DNA of 64,000 bases from Rhodococcus erythropolis NBRC 15567 (GTDB lineage: Bacteria > Actinomycetota > Actinomycetes > Mycobacteriales > Mycobacteriaceae): the NCBI RefSeq assembly GCF_001552595.1, contig NZ_BCRM01000005.1:310001-374000 (forward strand), given 5' to 3'. The notes under the pieces are model-generated. The model saw only the letters and a program-made list of their open reading frames with translations, was not told the origin of the DNA and ran no database searches. Of this stretch, positions 49,901 to 52,813 are shown piece after piece. The first letter of the stretch is position 1, and each line of letters begins with the position of its first letter. Made by a program: the position numbers and the translations under genes.

Positions 49901-51600
49901 GCAAGAAAACTCACGAACTCGTCGAACGGCGCCGCCGGATCGACCTCGCAGCGCAGCGGCGAAGTCCCCCACTCGGTCCTCGTTCCGATCAACACGTCAC
50001 GGCGCTCGGTCGATCTCGACAACAATGCCGCAAATGCCGCGTGGACAACGGCAAAGAGTGAGACATCTTCCGTACGTGCAAGTTCGGCGACCGCGGGATC
50101 GAGCGGGAAGCTGAGCCGATTCGTAGTGGTCGGCTCCGATTCTGCGTCGATTCGCTCGAGCCCCAGCGCCGAACCCTCGTCGGAGTCCCCCAGATATCCA
50201 GCCCAGAACCTTTCGGTTTCCCTCCGCTGCGCACTGCGTGCCCCGGCCTCGGCGCTTGCCGGATGAATCCGGTTCATCGGCGTACCGGCCGGTGCTGCTG
50301 TCAGTTCTGCGACCAACTCGGTGAACGCCCGGTGGTGTTCAACCAGTTCGTCGTGACCGTAGCGATTGGGGTTGCCACGAAAGTCGATCAACGTCTGAGC
50401 TGGGTCGCCACTCTGGTACACGTTGACCAGGAGATCCTCGACGGGCCCCGACGTGACGATGTGAAACTCGCCGGTCAGTGATCCCAGTGTTATCTCCTGC
50501 CGGAAGAGCATCACATTCATCATCGGACCGGACAGTCGTGCATCGCCGACCGCCAAGCCCGCATCGCGCCTGATGTCTTCGAGACTGCATCGCTGATGAC
50601 GAAGCGCGCCGAGGAGTTCGAGTTGGACCCGCCCGACCAGATCGTCCACGCTTTCGTCGGGGTCGACGTGGATGTGAAGGGGCGCGACGTTGACCAGCAT
50701 TCCGCCGGAGCGTTGCAGCGGTGCCGTGGTCCTCGCCGAGACCGGCAGATTTATCAGAACGTCGTCGTAGCCGGTGTTGCGAGACAAATAGCACGCCAGT
50801 GCCGAAATCAGCACCGCCGCCGCAGTGGCACCGGAACGCGAATTCCACTCGTCCAAGGCAGCAAGGCTGTTCGCCGACATCGCGGCACTGACGAGTTCGC
50901 TACGCGCAGTCGGAGGTCCCTCACGCGTTGCCAACGTAGAACCGTGCTCGACGCCGGACACTCGCTGGGCCCAGTATTCGCGGTCGGCCTCGAACCGACT
51001 CGATTCGCGGTACTTCTGATCGAGTTCGGACAGCGTCGTGACGTCGAGCGCCTTGTTTACCGCAGGCTCCCGGCCCTCGACTGCTGCGGTGTAGATCGCG
51101 GCAATTCGATTCACTATCGTCATTCCGCTGTATCCGTCGAGAGCAACGTGGTGAATCCTGGTGTACCACAAGTAGTCTCGATCACCAGTTTGGAGAATTG
51201 TCATCTCGACGAGACGATCACGCGTCAAGTCGAGCGTCGTCGCGTAATCGTTGTCCATCCACTCCGACGCAGCCTGCCGAGGGTTCTCACGCTCGCGGAA
51301 GTCGAAGTAGTCGATACCCGGATCGATCGTGAAGTCCACGATCTGGCACGGCTCACCATCGGGGTACATCAACCGCAGAAATGGCGACTCGAACTCGTGG
51401 GCGGCCTCCACTGCAGCGCGGCTGAGCAGTTGCATGTCCAGGTCGCCGTGGAACTCGATGTACTGCGCAATGAAATACGGCACCGTCGGGTGAAGTTGCT
51501 GCGCAAACCACATACTGCGCTGCACCGCTGACAGGGGAAACGCCCCTGCCGGCAGGCTTCGCGATCCGGTCAGCGGATCGATCCTCTTGTCGGTATCCAT
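25024..51600 (-). CDS. Seven-module nonribosomal peptide synthetase for an N-acyl heptapeptide
   Basis: The 8,858-residue protein has module order C-A-T, C-A-T, C-A-T-E, C-A-T, C-A-T-E, C-A-T, C-A-T-TE. Condensation/epimerase HHxxxDG motifs start at residues 150, 1402, 2453, 3520(E), 4013, 5056, 6154(E), 6643 and 7682. Adenylation (Y/F)TSGSTG motifs are at 834, 1879, 2941, 4486, 5553, 7113 and 8172. Phosphopantetheine Ser are at 1217, 2269, 3326, 4869, 5957, 7496 and 8555, and the thioesterase GWSLGG Ser is 8690. All are intact. The N-terminal C domain precedes the first A domain, indicating acylation of residue 1 by a fatty acid. By-eye specificity codes give Ser for A2 and Thr for A5; the others are less sure. 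Start chosen at ATG 51600 with GGGGG 8 nt upstream; GTG 51615 is possible. No mbtH, exporter or tailoring gene is adjacent. Confidence 0.95.
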   Translation of the reverse strand: MDTDKRIDPLTGSRSLPAGAFPLSAVQRSMWFAQQLHPTVPYFIAQYIEFHGDLDMQLLSRAAVEAAHEFESPFLRLMYPDGEPCQIVDFTIDPGIDYFDFRERENPRQAASEWMDNDYATTLDLTRDRLVEMTILQTGDRDYLWYTRIHHVALDGYSGMTIVNRIAAIYTAAVEGREPAVNKALDVTTLSELDQKYRESSRFEADREYWAQRVSGVEHGSTLATREGPPTARSELVSAAMSANSLAALDEWNSRSGATAAAVLISALACYLSRNTGYDDVLINLPVSARTTAPLQRSGGMLVNVAPLHIHVDPDESVDDLVGRVQLELLGALRHQRCSLEDIRRDAGLAVGDARLSGPMMNVMLFRQEITLGSLTGEFHIVTSGPVEDLLVNVYQSGDPAQTLIDFRGNPNRYGHDELVEHHRAFTELVAELTAAPAGTPMNRIHPASAEAGARSAQRRETERFWAGYLGDSDEGSALGLERIDAESEPTTTNRLSFPLDPAVAELARTEDVSLFAVVHAAFAALLSRSTERRDVLIGTRTEWGTSPLRCEVDPAAPFDEFVSFLARERDTLLVRSAAGIPELPELHVHLNDGSQETTIAGLDVAIDVHADTGALEVAYSTQHYAESTVQAFLSRLVRILAGAAAAPRTSVGDLDLLDEFEREFLMPARGATASAPLTLPDILSRAAAVNPDAPALVFGDREVSYRELDAESNTLARELINRGVGPGTYVALALSRSIESVTATWAVAKTGGAFLPIDPHYPEDRIRHMLTDSGAVVGISVGEHHAGLADSVDWLLLDEFRTDEPNAYRSDAPLDDGERRSRVRYDDPAYLIYTSGSTGVPKGVVVSHRGLSSFADEERIRFGVEPGDRTLHFSSPSFDASVLELLLAFGGAATMVIAPPTVYGGDELAQVMRVGRVTHAFVTPAALATVDPAGLPDLRVVVTGGDACSPALVDQWSHGRSMFNAYGPTETTVVATLTGPLSSDVPVTIGKPMRGAAAVLLDSRLQPVPIGVAGELYVSGIGLARGYHARATITAERFVADPNGVAGERMYRTGDLARWNGAGELEYLGRSDFQIKIRGFRVELGEIDDVLRRHPSVAQAVTAGVSGPSGETLLAAYVTAAEGTHIDNSELIAHAGSSLAAHMVPSRIVVLDSIPLTPAGKIDRKALPDIDSAGGTAEYRAPETSTEKRISAVFCDLLGITRAGADDSFFDLGGDSLIATRVVSRVNGALGTTLSVLDLFEAPTVSALAARADLADSRNTRAPALTRIDRPDRIPVSLAQQRMWLTNQLDPSSPAYNIPIAVSMTGDLDVNALFTALRDVIVRHEVLRTVFPESARGPVQHVLGVDEMFDHLEVETVPAAAAAARASELARTGFDVSESVPIRATLLEVNEREHTLVLVVHHIAADGLSMAPLARDVMVAYASRASGRVPAWLPLEVQYGDFSEWQRGALGEASDPDSILAEQLRFWSHTLAERGELAELPMDHPRPAGVSLRGGDLDFRIDSATYRRVGEIAARCDVSVFMVIHAALAVLLSRECGANDITIGTPVAGRSERALDDVVGMFVNTVVLRTVLDGGLTFGEVLTRVRDVDVAALQHTEVPYDVLVESLAERQAPLFQVMLVMQGAAPAEVTLPELDVTVDELSTGAAKFDLQVILTDRGDHLDGQLNYASQLFDSDTMSGLADRFTMLLDAVAADPESIVGDVDLTAVGEAELVLERWNATEHAVPITTLSDLVAEQAARTPEGAALIYGERTLTYAEFDARVSELARTLIAHGVGPDMRVAVSIRRSPELLVAVHAVIRAGAAYVPVDPDHPAERIAYVFDIAAPICVLSRPQDHGALPARVPIVDVDLDRPVSTTVPITDADRIRPLLPDNAAYVIFTSGSTGRPKGVAVSHRSIVNRLLWMQDAYPLHASDVVLHKTPVTFDVSVWELFWPLQTGAQLVIAEPEGHRDPGYLSALMAEKGVTTAHFVPSMLAEFVAVATAGQCASLRQVFCSGEALAPTTAEAFTRLSSAGLFNLYGPTEAAVDVSAAEFTPDMTVTVPIGAPVWNTQLYVLDGRLHPVPVGVHGELYLAGVQLARGYLGRSDLTADRFVADPYGPAGTRMYRTGDVVRWRADGLLDYVGRRDFQVKIRGQRIELAEVEAALLRLPGVTQAAALVHHDDVVGDSLVGYVIAETGTSIDTDGMRAELRGLLPAYMVPAVVIALDVFPLGSTGKLDRKALPAPSFDSSQTYLAPRTPLEAQLAAIFEELLESGAVGVHDNFFEIGGNSLVAARAVARVNDSLSLNLSIRELFDAPTVAQLAVECATARGGATVLPLEALPRPQSIPLSLAQKRMWFVNQFDVTSAAYNVAIAIRLRGRLDVAALEGAITDVLDRHESLRTLFPMIEGVPAQVIVEPGEALGSLPIVGASTEAVLGEIERVTSRGFDVTQAPPIRAELIEVDAEDHVLAVVVHHICADGFSMAPLAFDVMSAYSARHRGEAPDWSPLPVQYADFAIWQERALGRIDEAESTLAGQLEYWTRQLASVPELLALPADRPRPRVQDLSGGVVRFDIDAGIHRRLSETAIEHRSSMFMAIHAAYAVLVARLSGMEDITIGSPIAGRGNALLDPMVGMFVGTLVLRADVDPAASFTDLLARVRSTDLDAFAHADVPFERVVDALAPERSTSHSPLFQVMLEFKNTSRPAVRLTDLEVEVLELESAVSNFDLQLTLAETFDDDGRPAGIEAGFTYASALFDESTVEGFARYLVRILGAVTESPHTPVGDIDLVVDTDTISVVSAPELPDQVHFSTLLERKYVDEPQRTALIFGDRHLTYSDLDRRANRLARLLIGRGAGPESVVALALPRSLESVVAIWAVARTGAAFVPVDPAYPVDRVHHMINDSGAGVVLTTAEHVGVVPDEADAVLLDQAETLATLEQFGDQRLEASELAGTVSLDNPAYVIYTSGSTGVPKGVMVTHRGLSALAEQERTRFGVESTSRTLHFSSPSFDASILELLMAVGAGATMVIAPPSIIGGTELTSLIADQHVTHAFITPAALATVDPSELNELVCIGTGGDVCPPDLVAAWVSDHRIMINAYGPTESTVVASITEPMSPADRVTIGRPSTGITAWVLDNRLHRVPVGVTGELYVSGDGLARGYRNRAGTTAERFVPNPAGSAGTRMYRTGDLARWNKNGELEYQGRGDFQVKIRGFRIELGEIEAVLARYPGVAHSVVTTLERDGGAARIVGYVVPANDAQTVDPEAVIAFAGSALAPYMVPAAVVVLDELPMTANGKLDRRALPVPDLRATQARSRAAESDTERTLAALFVDVLGVESVGVDDSFFSMGGDSIMSIQLVARARDAGLVFTPRDVFEVKSVAGLAVLLASTKDDEPEVLEELPGGGVGHMPLLPVAQWWLDRLGSDLQGLDSFSQATLLNAPHGLRSVEQLTAALQVVLDRHDILRARLELDGERGLIVGDPGSVAAEDICRVVEVEAEPGTAVFDAAIVAALGDARRELDPVRGEMVRVVWLSGVRNTGRLLLVIHHLAVDGVSWRVLVPELASAFHRIDAGEEPEPSYSGTSVRRWSHALRDIAPDRRVELPRWRSILEGDDPLIGTRPLDPRLDTFDSVGRVVADVPVELSDTVLTTLPALFGGSVNDGLVAALALALTQWRQAQGIRTDNVLVSMEGHGREAHVVPGADVLHTVGWFTSVFPMRIDLADIDIANVMSSGPEAAVVLKRVKEELLGVPDSGIGYGVLRYLDEAGRAELEDLRQPQISFNYLGRFSGTEAGESLGDWALARDVDLEAAARSEMPVGSVLDVNVVTTEISGAPHIGATIAYPTGVLAERDARAIAELWVQSLRALASYAEHSERGGLTPSDIDLIELDQESIDHLEREFPTLTDVWSLSPLQSGLLFHARYAEHTVDAYTVQLALELDGVDASRLHRAAQALLDRHENLRAAFTTDTGGRSVQVISADVDVPWTEIDISPLAPTEQATEIRELLHADRVRGFDMATPPLLRFLLLRTGDDAYRLILTNHHILLDGWSMPLLVRDLLTLYATDSDHSAIPRVHPYRDYLSWISTRDDSVSIEAWGEALRGLDDPTLLTGTHAVDEDGATSRSTTTALGERETELLRGFVRSRGLTTASLIQVAWGIVLAELLGRDDVVFGGTVSGRPPQVSGVESMVGLFINTVPVRVRLDPRESLAALCVRVQAEQARLSDHHHVGLSHITSAVGAAASFDTLTVFESYPVDRGGLSSGTDIAGMHVLDVHDAEDAAHYPLAIVASAADGRLRLKFEYFPGVLGDHDIDAIADRLLRTLELITAQPDLPLAKLRLMPDSQVQQLVPARGRQGRSVRTLDRIFSDTASRFPERVALSCGDRKMTYRELDEASNQWARVLISEGAGPDSRVAICVERSFESVAAVWAITKTGAAFVPIDPRYPSDRISFMLEDSASSLGMTTAAHAPAGGGATKWLELDDPENATRLSGVSTSPLREDERRGTPRLENTAYLIYTSGSTGRPKGVVVTHTGLENFADEQRHRYGLTENSRALHFASPSFDASVLEYLLAFAVGGELVVAPTTVYGGAELADVLREGHVTHAFITPAALTSVDPEGLDELTTITVGGEAPSADLVRTWAPGRSFVNVYGPTETTISCNLSDPIPAGEKVYLGPPNRGFSEVVLDRRLQPVSVGVPGELYVAGVGLARGYHGRSSLTSERFVANPYGEPGERMYRTGDVVRWRSDRTIEYLGRSDFQVKIRGFRIELGEVDTALGQLPGVEYAVTLAVRGPSDEQALAAYVVCDDERPVSAEDIRAAARELLPAHMVPASVVVLDELPLTGVGKVDRAALPAPRFDTDAETLAAPATELERLVVGVFEDVLGVSPIGIDTHFFDIGGNSLTATRVIARVNALLGTDIGVRGLFESPTVRQLSRLAESVGRGENPRPPLTRRSRPDPLPVSLAQKRMWFLNQFDVTSPAYNVPLAVRLDGDLDFAALQAAVADVLGRHESLRTKFPSIDGQPVQQVMSSDEVMPILEPEIVTAARVSDRILELASAGFDASAEVPIRCAVLRVDGDERRHVLVIVVHHIVADGFSMNPLAADVAAAYAARSAGSAPSWSELAVQYGDFAVWQHEVLGSEEDPDSALTRQLDYWKDRLAGLGEPIALPTSFPRPAKPSMVGSVHRFAVSPQSHRALTDLAREHGSTMFMVMHAALAVLAARLAGTEDIAIGTPVAGRGEAELDHLVGMFVNTLVLRAQITPDASFEDVLAQVREGDLGAFQHTDLPFERLVDALAPERSTSHTPLFQILIEFRNNALPQLELPGLSVSGVEFDLPVAKFDLQLSVTERYDADGGTDGIDAEFIYATDLFDGELIESFSRRLLTLLEAVSREPSTPTGDIDVVGVGERRQMLTEWNTHAEPAPADNIADRFFEAVAAHPSSTAVNDSDGAMTYAELDGRANRLARLLIGRGIGPESVVAVAMPRTTDLVLALVAVIKAGAAYLPVDITYPAERMRFLFDDARPVCLVTTGDFRSDLPSEIIESGIDIVELGSPEIAVRLDHSAPHRITDADRTTPLLPDAIAYIIYTSGSTGRPKGVQVSHRNVLTLMDNTSPTFGFDNTDVWTMFHSYAFDFSVWELWGPLLHGGRLVVVDYYTTRSPDMFHELLRRERVTVLNQTPTAFYQLAEADRAYSPNGTDPDLALRYVVFGGEALDLGQLRKWYDRRADTAPTLVNMYGITETTVHVSRIALDRNDSEHASASIIGRAVPGLSVYVLDRRLNLVPPGVVGEMYVAGDQVTRGYLGKPALTSVRFLPDPFGSSGDRMYRSGDLARWNDAGQLEYVGRSDFQVKVRGFRIELGEIEAAMLRCPGVAASVALVRTEGASPRIVGYVVAETGSTVDSATVTDFVAAELAEYMVPTAIVVLESLPLTVNGKLDRRSLPAPDFTVTGTTEATRAPATATEAVLADLFGEVLGRGGIGVDDSFFGLGGDSIMSIQLVSRAKSAGLIFTPRDVFEAKTVAGLTKVLLIESSETAPVLTELPGGGAGPLPLTPIMEWLVERSRGDLSTIRSYSQSALIALPADVSGPALERALQTILDRHDVLRARLEAVTHQLEISEPGTVAASDILHRTPIVSTGGEEFLRAAEAAMQDASSRLDPEHGKMISAVWLDPVSANGNRPEAGRLLLVLHHLAVDGVSWRMLVPGLVTAYASAFDGETPILPPGGTSIRRWATALAEAAADRRDEIDLWSRMRTDEPMLGTRGLDPAVDVGATVDRVSVDVPTSVTENIISAVPRHFGGSVNDGLLAALAIAVTAWRRSRGQRSGEVLVNLEGHGREENAAPGADLSRTVGWFTTLFPVRIDLTGLNVVDALSGGSTAASAVKVVKETLLGLPDNGIGFGMLKYLDRNEELQELPTPEISFNYLGRFAGSDPEHGEVPWLPISEVTLDEAHSGDLAAASVLDINAVTTDTAHGPILRATWSFPRGILSEDEVTELAELWSRALGSLSEYVDEHSERELTPTDLDLVTADQQSIEQLERRFPDLTDIWSLSPLQSGMLFHAQFDETEIDPYMVQLTLELGGRVEAPRLRRAAQALVDRHPSLRAGFVSAPGGRALQVIRSGVEIGWAEIDLSGTEDSEVAFAQLLERDRAQRFDMETAPLIRFMLVRFGPDTARFVVTNHHILLDGWSTPLLLRDLLTLYATDGDPEILPRVQSYRDYLTWISKQHPDSSLRAWQEALRGVDSSTQLSQASTAAETVASDIHSYSLPTERAETLRAFARSRGLTMATLVQVAWGIVLAELLGRDDVVFGGTVSGRPPQVSGVESIVGLFINTVPVRIRLDARETLAELAIRVQSEQASLLDHHHIGLSDIAGAVGAAGSFDTLTVFESYPVDEAALTAETDIAGMHVLGIDGRDSAHYPIAVVASESDTLNLKMEYLPTHFSAREVAKITERVGIVLEQLASAPDQPLARLQVLTEFESRDLAPVFGSPGRSARTLPEILADVSATYPDRIALSAGSRSMTYIELDRRSNQLARAMIRRGAGPETSVAIGIERSVESVLAVWAVAKTGAAFVPVDPTYPADRIEHMLSDSEVLFGLTVVDAIDTLPPIVSWLVLGEEAFDDDVATSCTLPIAQDERLAPVVMDNAAYVVYTSGSTGRPKGVVVTHTGLDSFALDQQRRFHADHHSRTLHFATPSFDGAIFEYLQAFGVGATMVIVPTDIYGGAELASLIRREHVTHAFVTTAALATVDPAGLDEFRHVVVGGEALPPHLVGLWAPGREFVNAYGPTETTVMADISEPMTVGAPITIGGPIRGVHEMILDSRLQPVPVGAPGELYIAGIGLARGYHRRPGLTSERFVADPFGKPGDRMYRTGDIASWRSDHTIEYVGRSDFQVKIRGFRIELGEVDAQITAMASVTNCVTLGVDGPAGATVLASYLTVEEGSTLTGAEITAHLAGRVPSHMVPASIMIVDELPRTAVGKLDRKALPTPEFTGTGVEFRAPGTSLERRIADAFIDVLGVEQVGVDDNFFELGGNSLIATRVVSRLNSALNIDVGVRVLFEAPTTAQLAERLSDAVTAVGTVPLTPMERDGNVPLSLAQQRMWFLNQFDTRSAAYNIPLAVRLTGDLDVTAMQQAIADVVERHETLRTVFPAVGGDPIQKVLTADEAVPPVREMTLGEHELAERMQRLATTGFDVSVDLPLRVALFRLDTDEPVHILFVVVHHICADGSSMAPLARDVMTAYLARTAGTEPTWAPLEVQYADFTLWQHRVLGSEDDPESVISRQLRYWSEQLAGLDDVIALPTDHPRPVQQTFHGDRFTFDIDANTHRALADLTRANGVTMFMALHGALAVLMSKLSGAEEVTIGTPIAGRGQAALDHLVGMFVNTLVLRTGVDPDITFAELVEHIREIDLAAFQNSDLPFERLVDVINPTRSTSYSPLFQVALELQNNEPAHFHLPGLDIEGLTVETEYAKEDLELIVDEKFDESGAPAGMSAAFDFATDLFEPATIRRFADRLRLILDTVGREPATRIADIGILAADETAALVPASGAAATRVQVWPEILAEAVASNPDAPALSSREGSMTYRELDEESTKLARALCRRGVGPEDFVALGLPRSTAEIVAIWAVTKTGAAFLPVDPNYPDDRINHMLDDSRAVLGITDDAHRSQLPDTVEWMVLDEAQTVDEIDGQSAAAITDLDRTIPLHHGHPAYLIYTSGSTGKPKGVIVTHLGLSNLNAEEHQRFNVQPYSRISHLASPSFDASVFELMMAFGSGACLVVIPPTVFGGSELAEIFADEHVSHAFITPTALSSIESSALPELRVLAVGGEACPPELVDIWGRDRRMFNGYGPTESTIQASVSEPMRPGKDINIGRPAIGFAGLVLDGHLKPVPVGVIGELYVTGPGLARGYHNRPDLTADRFVADPFGEPGQRMYRTGDLVRWRSDSTLEYLGRSDFQIKVRGFRIELGEIDSVLMAHPSVYFAATLGHEAPSGETMIASYIQPVEGQTVDDWELRRHLSSRLPAHMVPGAIVVVDRIPVTPVGKLDRKALPTPSFERRTVPYAPPTNDTERTVVDIFETVLGHEHIGVDDDFFELGGTSIVATRITIELEKRLGMRVPLQSLFLDPTPAGVARAADGMDAHSPDDSSDLLAPMITLRAGSDRAPLFFVHPGIGLSWGYAEFVKHLELDQPVYGLQLPSLSGGPSFDSLTELADDYANRIAAVASTGPIHLAGWSLGGVIAHAVAHSLTRSGRDVTLSILDSYPSSDSDQPAELSVSELLAGLAMPAGSKPVETFEEAAELLEQTLGAGIGIEAEHLARISRGYSHSVELTNRHQPPVHLGAIDFFVAGRSTENGHDVAEWRRFVQGDIRVTEVDCEHNQMIEPGPAASIAVRLREVIAQWGV
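28970..32089 (-). other. NRPS module 6: C-A-T
   Basis: The C domain again has NHHILLDGWS and is closely related to the C domain of module 4. The A6 code reads DGFFVGAVM; the GAV ending resembles A1 and A3, so possibly aromatic, with low certainty. The carrier motif is LGGNSL. Confidence 0.7.
31277..31341 (-). repeat. 65-bp exact repeat, copy in C domain of module 6
   Basis: This stretch is identical to 39164-39228. It encodes the LAELLGRDDVVFGGT core of the D-accepting C domain. The bases immediately on either side differ. Confidence 0.9.
32090..36849 (-). other. NRPS module 5: C-A(Thr)-T-E
   Basis: The A5 code reads DFWNVGMVH, one change from the common threonine code DFWNIGMVH. The carrier motif is GGDSIMS and an intact E domain follows (HHLAVDGVSW), so D-Thr or D-allo-Thr is expected at position 5. 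Confidence 0.85.
36850..39989 (-). other. NRPS module 4: C-A-T
   Basis: The C domain begins SPLQSGLLF and has NHHILLDGWS, the form that follows E domains and accepts a D-residue donor. The A4 code reads DALFTGVIS, which I cannot assign; a hydrophobic residue is likely. The carrier motif is IGGNSL. Confidence 0.7.
39164..39228 (-). repeat. 65-bp exact repeat, copy in C domain of module 4
   Basis: Partner of 31277-31341. Identity at synonymous positions suggests gene conversion or recent duplication between the two C domains. Confidence 0.9.
39990..44659 (-). other. NRPS module 3: C-A-T-E
   Basis: The A3 code reads DALFGGAVV, near that of A1, so probably aromatic. The carrier motif is GGDSIMS, the form usual before epimerases, and the E domain has HHLAVDGVSW. 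Residue 3 should be D-configured. Confidence 0.75.
44660..47819 (-). other. NRPS module 2: C-A(Ser)-T
   Basis: A normal LCL-type C domain (HHIAADGLS) precedes an A domain whose code reads DVWHFSLVD, the same as the EntF serine code. The carrier motif is IGGNSL. Serine activation is the firmest assignment in this synthetase. Confidence 0.88.
47820..51600 (-). other. NRPS module 1: C(starter)-A-T
   Basis: The starter-type C domain has HHVALDGYSG (HH at 150) and should join a fatty acyl group to residue 1. The A1 code read by eye is DALFVGAVV, close to the tyrocidine Tyr code DALVTGAVV, so an aromatic residue is the best guess. The carrier Ser lies in LGGDSL. Confidence 0.75.
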
Positions 51601-51679
51601 CACGACCACCCCCACACAGCGTTGTGACGATCAGCGCCGGGAACTGTGGCTCGGGGATTGAAGAGAAACATCGCACCGC

Positions 51680-51691
51680 CTCGATATCGAG
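51680..51691. promoter_or_regulatory. 12-bp palindrome upstream of the NRPS gene
   Basis: CTCGATATCGAG lies 80-91 bp before the NRPS start, in the 279-bp gap after the preceding gene. It is a candidate operator. A hairpin GCACCGCA-gtgc-TGCGGTGC (51823-51842) lies nearer the upstream gene and may end its transcript. Confidence 0.35.
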
Positions 51692-51879
51692 TGGAAACCA
51701 TGTGGCGATCCTGCGAGAGCGCAGCCGAAGGTCATCGACCTCGACGAAGGGTCGCTTCGAAGTCCGAACCTCCCCGAAGGTCCGAACTCAGGATCAGAAT
51801 TTGTCGTCGTCAGGCGTCAGGCGCACCGCAGTGCTGCGGTGCTCAACGCAAGGCTAGAAACCGGTTGCCCACACCTGCT

Positions 51880-52236
51880 TCACCGGAAACGTTCGGCTTC
51901 ACGGGCAAGTTCGGTCAACCGTTCACACAACTGTGCGAGTTCCGAACTTTCGGCTCCCTCGGCAACAGCAGTCGCCACATCTTCGGCGGCGCAGCGAACC
52001 TCGAACATCCGATCCACCAGTTCGACGGCCTCGACGGCGGTCAAGATGACGGCGTCAGCCGGGATCGACGTGCCCTTGACGGCATTGCGCTGCTCGTACG
52101 CGCGCTGGCGACAAGACTGGCTGCAGTACCGGCGACGACGACCCACTCCCGTCACCGCGACCTCGCGGCCGCACCACACACACGGGTTTCCGGAACGCGC
52201 AGTCTGCGGTGATCCGACGCGTGTGCTCTCAGCCAT
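51880..52236 (-). CDS. Small Cys-rich (putative zinc-binding) protein next to rbpA
   Basis: The 118-residue protein starts MAESTRVGSPQTARSGNPCVWCGREV and has CxxC followed by YCSQSCRQRAYEQRN, a four-Cys layout like a zinc ribbon or treble clef. The CRQRAYEQR segment is common in small actinobacterial proteins. The C-terminal half is an acidic helical region (VEAVELVDRMFEVR, LAQLCERLTELAREAE). I chose the ATG at 52236 because all recognisable sequence follows it. It is divergent from rbpA. Function unknown; nucleic acid binding is plausible from the finger. Confidence 0.7.
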   Translation of the reverse strand: MAESTRVGSPQTARSGNPCVWCGREVAVTGVGRRRRYCSQSCRQRAYEQRNAVKGTSIPADAVILTAVEAVELVDRMFEVRCAAEDVATAVAEGAESSELAQLCERLTELAREAERFR

Positions 52237-52325
52237 GAGTCGACACTGTACTCGAGATTCGGACGCCTTCGATGAACGCGCGCGGTACCCGGTAAGATGG
52301 AGAGGTTGCGTCTTCTCGCCACACG

Positions 52326-52351
52326 GGAACCAATCGGGTGCTCGTGGCGTT
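52326..52351 (+). promoter_or_regulatory. SigH/SigR-type promoter of rbpA
   Basis: GGGAAC at 52325-52330 and CGTT ending at 52351 give GGAAC-N18-GTT, matching the oxidative/disulfide-stress sigma consensus GGAAY-N18-GTT. Streptomyces rbpA is known to be under SigR. It lies about 75 bp before the rbpA start. Confidence 0.65.
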
Positions 52352-52425
52352 GTAGATGAGTGTGAGCGTCTACTCCCCAAGTCAGGGCGCCCACCAGCGG
52401 TGACGAACGAAGAGAGGACACCACC

Positions 52426-52764
52426 ATGGCAGATCGCGTACTTCGAGGTAGCCGTCTCGGAGCTGTGAGCTACGAGACCGACCGTGACCATGACCTCGCG
52501 CCCCGTCGTATGGCCAAGTACAAGTGCGAGAACGGCGAGATCTTCGACATCCCGTTCGCGGACGAAGCCGAGATCCCCGGCACCTGGTTGTGCCGCAACG
52601 GCCTCGAAGGCGCCCTCATGGAGGGAACTGCCCCCGAAGCCAAGAAGGTCAAGCCTCCCCGCACCCACTGGGACATGCTGCTCGAGCGTCGCTCGGTCGA
52701 GGAACTCGAAGAGCTCCTCAAAGAGCGTCTCGATTTGCTGAAGGCCAAGCGTCGCGGCGCATGA
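52426..52764 (+). CDS. rbpA: RNA polymerase-binding protein RbpA
   Basis: The 112-residue protein binds the primary sigma factor and RNA polymerase core and stabilises the open promoter complex in actinobacteria. It starts MADRVLRGSRLGAVSYETDR, followed by the core domain with KYKCENGE and PGTWLCRNG. The sigma-interacting helix THWDMLLERRSVEELEELL is at the end. Length is exactly as in mycobacteria (Rv2050). AGAGAGGA lies 7 nt before the ATG. It probably has a stress-induced promoter upstream and an intrinsic terminator after it. Confidence 0.97.
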   Translation: MADRVLRGSRLGAVSYETDRDHDLAPRRMAKYKCENGEIFDIPFADEAEIPGTWLCRNGLEGALMEGTAPEAKKVKPPRTHWDMLLERRSVEELEELLKERLDLLKAKRRGA

Positions 52765-52779
52765 ACTAGCACTTCGATC

Positions 52780-52813
52780 AAGACCGTCCGGTTCTACACC
52801 GGGCGGTCTTTCT
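52780..52813 (+). terminator. Intrinsic terminator of rbpA
   Basis: A 13-bp stem AAGACCGTCCGGT / ACCGGGCGGTCTT with one G-U pair and a TCTAC loop is followed by TCTCGTT. It starts 16 nt after the stop codon. Confidence 0.85.
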
